64,000 nucleotides of DNA from Oscillospiraceae bacterium (lineage in GTDB: Bacteria; Bacillota; Clostridia; Oscillospirales; CAG-272): assembly GCA_015064555.1 (NCBI GenBank), contig SVRZ01000002.1:37949-101948 (forward strand). Reading direction: 5' to 3'. Shown here in pieces: positions 61,844-64,000 of this stretch. The notes under the pieces are model-generated. The model was not told the DNA's origin. It did no database searches and saw nothing but the letters and a program-made list of their open reading frames with translations. Each line of letters begins with the position of its first letter. Within the stretch, counting starts at the first letter, position 1. Both the position numbers and the translations under genes were made by a program.

Positions 61844-64000
61844 TTATTCGCCTGTGTAGTCGTAGCTTATAGTATAATAGCCGGTAGCTTTATTCCAATG
61901 CATGCCTTTTGAGATAGCATTCCATTGCTCTTTTGTTCCGCGGTAATTTATTTTTGTAAGGCTTGTGCAATTTTCGAACGCCCAAGAGCCGATGCTCGTT
62001 ACGCTATCGGGAATCGTTATGCTTGCAAGACCTGTGCAACCCGCAAACGCAGACCTGCCGATGCTCGTTACACTGTCGGGGATAGTTATGCTTGTAAGAC
62101 TTGTGCATCCCGAGAACGCACAATGTTCAATGCTCGTTACGCTATCCGGAATCGTGATGCTTGTAAGACTTGTACAGCCCGAGAACGCAGAATAGCCGAT
62201 GCTTGTTACGCTATCCGGAATAACAAGCTCAGTTACAAGCTGACCGTTAAGATAGAGGTTATGTGCATAATAAAGCGGATTGGCAGGTGAGTCATAAAAC
62301 GATATATTACACCATTTTGCTATATCTGTTATACGCACACTTGTAAGACTTGTACAACCATAGAACGCATCATTTCCGATGCTCGTTACGCTATCCGGAA
62401 TCGTGATGCTCGTAAGACCTGTGAAATCCTGGAACGCATAATCTCCGATGCTTGTTATACTATCGGGAATCGTGATGCTCGTAAGACTTGTGCACCCCGA
62501 GAACACATAAGAGCCGATGCTCGTTACGCTATCGGGGATCGTGATGCTTGTAAGATTTGTGCAATCCCGGAACGCATCATTTCCGATGCTCGTTACGCTA
62601 TCCGGAATCGTGATGCTCTTAAGACTTGTGCACCCCGAGAACGCACCCCATTCAATGCTCGTTACGCTATCCGGAATCGTGATGCTTGTAAAGCTTGTGC
62701 AATCCCGGAACGCATAATATCCGATGCTCGTTACGCTATCGGGGATAGTTATGCTTGTAAGGCTTGTGCATCCCGAGAACGCATAATATCCGATGCTCGT
62801 TACGCTATCGGGGATAGTTACGTTTGTAAGGCTTGTGCAACCACGGAACGCATCATTTCCGATGCTAGTTACGCTATCGGGAATCGTGATGCTCGTAAGA
62901 CCTGTGAAATCCTGGAACGCATAATCTCCGATGCTTGTTACGCTATCCGGGATGGTTATGCTCGTAAGACTCGTGCAATCCCAGAACGCATACCTTCCGA
63001 TGCTTGTTACACTATCGGGGATAGTTATGCTTGTAAGGCTTGTGCAACTCCGGAACGCATAATTTCCGATGCTTGTTACACCGTGTGGGATAATGAAGGC
63101 TTCAGCACTATTTCCTACCGCATACTGAATAAGATTGTTTCCATCCTTTGAGTAAATATGATTTCCATCTATATTTTTGAAAACCGGATTGTTGTCATTT
63201 ATATTTATTTCAGCAATGCTTAAGCAATCCCGGAACGCATTGTTACCGATGCTTGTAACGCCCTTACCGATAGTCAGGCTTGTAAGACCTGTGCAACCAT
63301 AAAACGTAGAATCACCGATGTCTGTTACGCTATTACCGATAGTTACACTTGCAAGGTTTGTACAGTTTTTGAATGCGGAAGTGCCGATCGATGTTACGTT
63401 ATTGCCGATTATTACATCTGTCAGCTTTGTACAATCTATAAATGCTTCGTCACTTATTGCGGTAACGGGGAGGCCATCACTAAGAGTATCAGGGATTATA
63501 GCCTCGGTTATGTCCTTGCTCGCTCTGGAAACAGAATATGACTTGCCGTCGGGATTGATCCTATAGACAATCGTTGGGACACCGGTGGATATGCTTTGAT
63601 TTATAGTATCATTTCCTGCAAGATTTATCTCCTCGGTAACGGCGAGCTTGAGCTCAAAGTTAACGTCACCTCCGCTGACAGGCATAAGGCGAAGAATAAC
63701 GCGAGTGGATTTCGACTCGCCTGCATTCTCCTGTATACTGAATTTTGCGCTTAACGTAGTTCCTTCGGTCGATTCGGTTTCCTCAATGCCGGAGGTTGCC
63801 GCTTCTTCGATGGTTATATCAAGAACGCCTCTGCCCGGGAAGGTCGTTTCCAGCATTATTGATTTGCCGCTTCCTATATCTTCAAGCAGTGTATAGGAAA
63901 AATCGACGATCATATAACCGTTTCTTCCATCTGTCAGGTCAATTGTTGGACTGATGGCGCTTTCCTCATACGTGCCAAAGTTATAGGCACTTTCTGTAAG
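61844..64000 (-). CDS. BspA-like leucine-rich repeat surface protein (5' end beyond window)
   Basis: At least 719 residues; the frame is open to the window edge, reading upstream of the ATG at 63913 through [10 protein letters not shown], so the true start is not seen. The visible N-terminal part is a beta-rich domain (to about 63500) leading to [18 protein letters not shown]. Then come about 18 LRR_5 units of 23 residues with the core [13 protein letters not shown] and A-F-x-x-C-T-S-L, as in BspA and related gut-bacterial and Treponema adhesins, interrupted twice by longer insertions ([31 protein letters not shown]). It ends with a [16 protein letters not shown] cap. Export is expected but its signal peptide is outside the window. 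Confidence 0.88.
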   Translation of the reverse strand, partial: LTESAYNFGTYEESAISPTIDLTDGRNGYMIVDFSYTLLEDIGSGKSIMLETTFPGRGVLDITIEEAATSGIEETESTEGTTLSAKFSIQENAGESKSTRVILRLMPVSGGDVNFELKLAVTEEINLAGNDTINQSISTGVPTIVYRINPDGKSYSVSRASKDITEAIIPDTLSDGLPVTAISDEAFIDCTKLTDVIIGNNVTSIGTSAFKNCTNLASVTIGNSVTDIGDSTFYGCTGLTSLTIGKGVTSIGNNAFRDCLSIAEININDNNPVFKNIDGNHIYSKDGNNLIQYAVGNSAEAFIIPHGVTSIGNYAFRSCTSLTSITIPDSVTSIGRYAFWDCTSLTSITIPDSVTSIGDYAFQDFTGLTSITIPDSVTSIGNDAFRGCTSLTNVTIPDSVTSIGYYAFSGCTSLTSITIPDSVTSIGYYAFRDCTSFTSITIPDSVTSIEWGAFSGCTSLKSITIPDSVTSIGNDAFRDCTNLTSITIPDSVTSIGSYVFSGCTSLTSITIPDSITSIGDYAFQDFTGLTSITIPDSVTSIGNDAFYGCTSLTSVRITDIAKWCNISFYDSPANPLYYAHNLYLNGQLVTELVIPDSVTSIGYSAFSGCTSLTSITIPDSVTSIEHCAFSGCTSLTSITIPDSVTSIGRSAFAGCTGLASITIPDSVTSIGSWAFENCTSLTKINYRGTKEQWNAISKGMHWNKATGYYTISYDYTGE
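61965..63440. repeat. 69-base tandem repeats encoding LRR units
   Basis: About 18 in-frame copies of a 69-base unit, many nearly identical (core GCTCGTTACGCTATC on the plus strand), separated by two insertions near 62220-62330 and 63090-63210. Such homogeneity indicates ongoing recombination between units. Confidence 0.88.

Noticed and set aside
63318..63896. Plus-strand frames opposite the LRR gene
   Set aside because: Mirror translations of the repeats; the minus strand has the LRR_5 consensus.

Overview
The window reads as chromosomal DNA of a strictly anaerobic, fermentative, Gram-positive-type bacterium of the class Clostridia, most likely an uncultured gut member near Oscillospirales or Christensenellales. 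The basis is a six-gene Rnf operon followed by NusG-domain-II, Gx-transporter and ApbE genes, a sodium-pump decarboxylase beta subunit, lipoprotein-type ABC binding proteins, BspA-like leucine-rich repeats, very consistent TTGACA-17-TATAAT promoters and strong GGAGG ribosome binding sites. Lineage is inference. No rRNA, tRNA, CRISPR array, phage or transposase gene was seen.

Layout. 0.1-1.5 kb (minus): OadB-type beta subunit plus a tiny OadG-like subunit. 1.6-7.5 kb (minus): oppBCDFA peptide transporter whose binding protein has its halves in swapped order. 7.6-8.7 kb: threonine aldolase. 8.8-17.3 kb (plus): rnfCDGEAB, NusG-II protein, Gx transporter and apbE as one unit; RnfG is enlarged to four FMN-binding domains. 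17.4-24.3 kb: a large secreted SASA-type esterase with three internal repeats, a lipid kinase (minus) and a ZIP metal transporter. 24.7-37.9 kb (plus): a glycan-uptake-like locus with a binding protein fused to a long N-terminal extension, two permease pairs, an NHL/TPR/Yip1 membrane protein and a DUF5696-like secreted protein, but no ATPase. 38.1-43.4 kb (plus): livJHMGF preceded by a promoter, an isoleucine-rich leader peptide and an attenuator-like hairpin pair. 43.4-46.5 kb: repeat-rich, AT-rich accessory stretch with a GTGAAAT/hairpin array, inverted dispersed repeats, three unrecognised membrane or lipoprotein genes and a truncated gene. 46.6-56.0 kb (minus): aminotransferase-pheA-aroB-aroC-aroE/K-aroQ-aroA-tyrA-aroF, a complete route from PEP and erythrose-4-phosphate to phenylalanine and tyrosine. 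56.4-61.7 kb: a giant surface protein whose tail after its membrane segment resembles ribosomal protein uL15. 61.8-64.0 kb (minus): a BspA-like leucine-rich-repeat protein running off the window.

How they work together. Rnf couples ferredoxin:NAD oxidoreduction to an ion gradient; ApbE attaches FMN to RnfG and RnfD; the decarboxylase subunits would use or add to the same Na+ gradient. The opp, liv and sugar-type permeases import peptides, branched-chain amino acids and probably glycans, while the esterase, DUF5696, repeat and LRR proteins sit outside the cell, in keeping with a gut polymer degrader. All family calls were made by reading motifs by eye; no alignment or database search was run.
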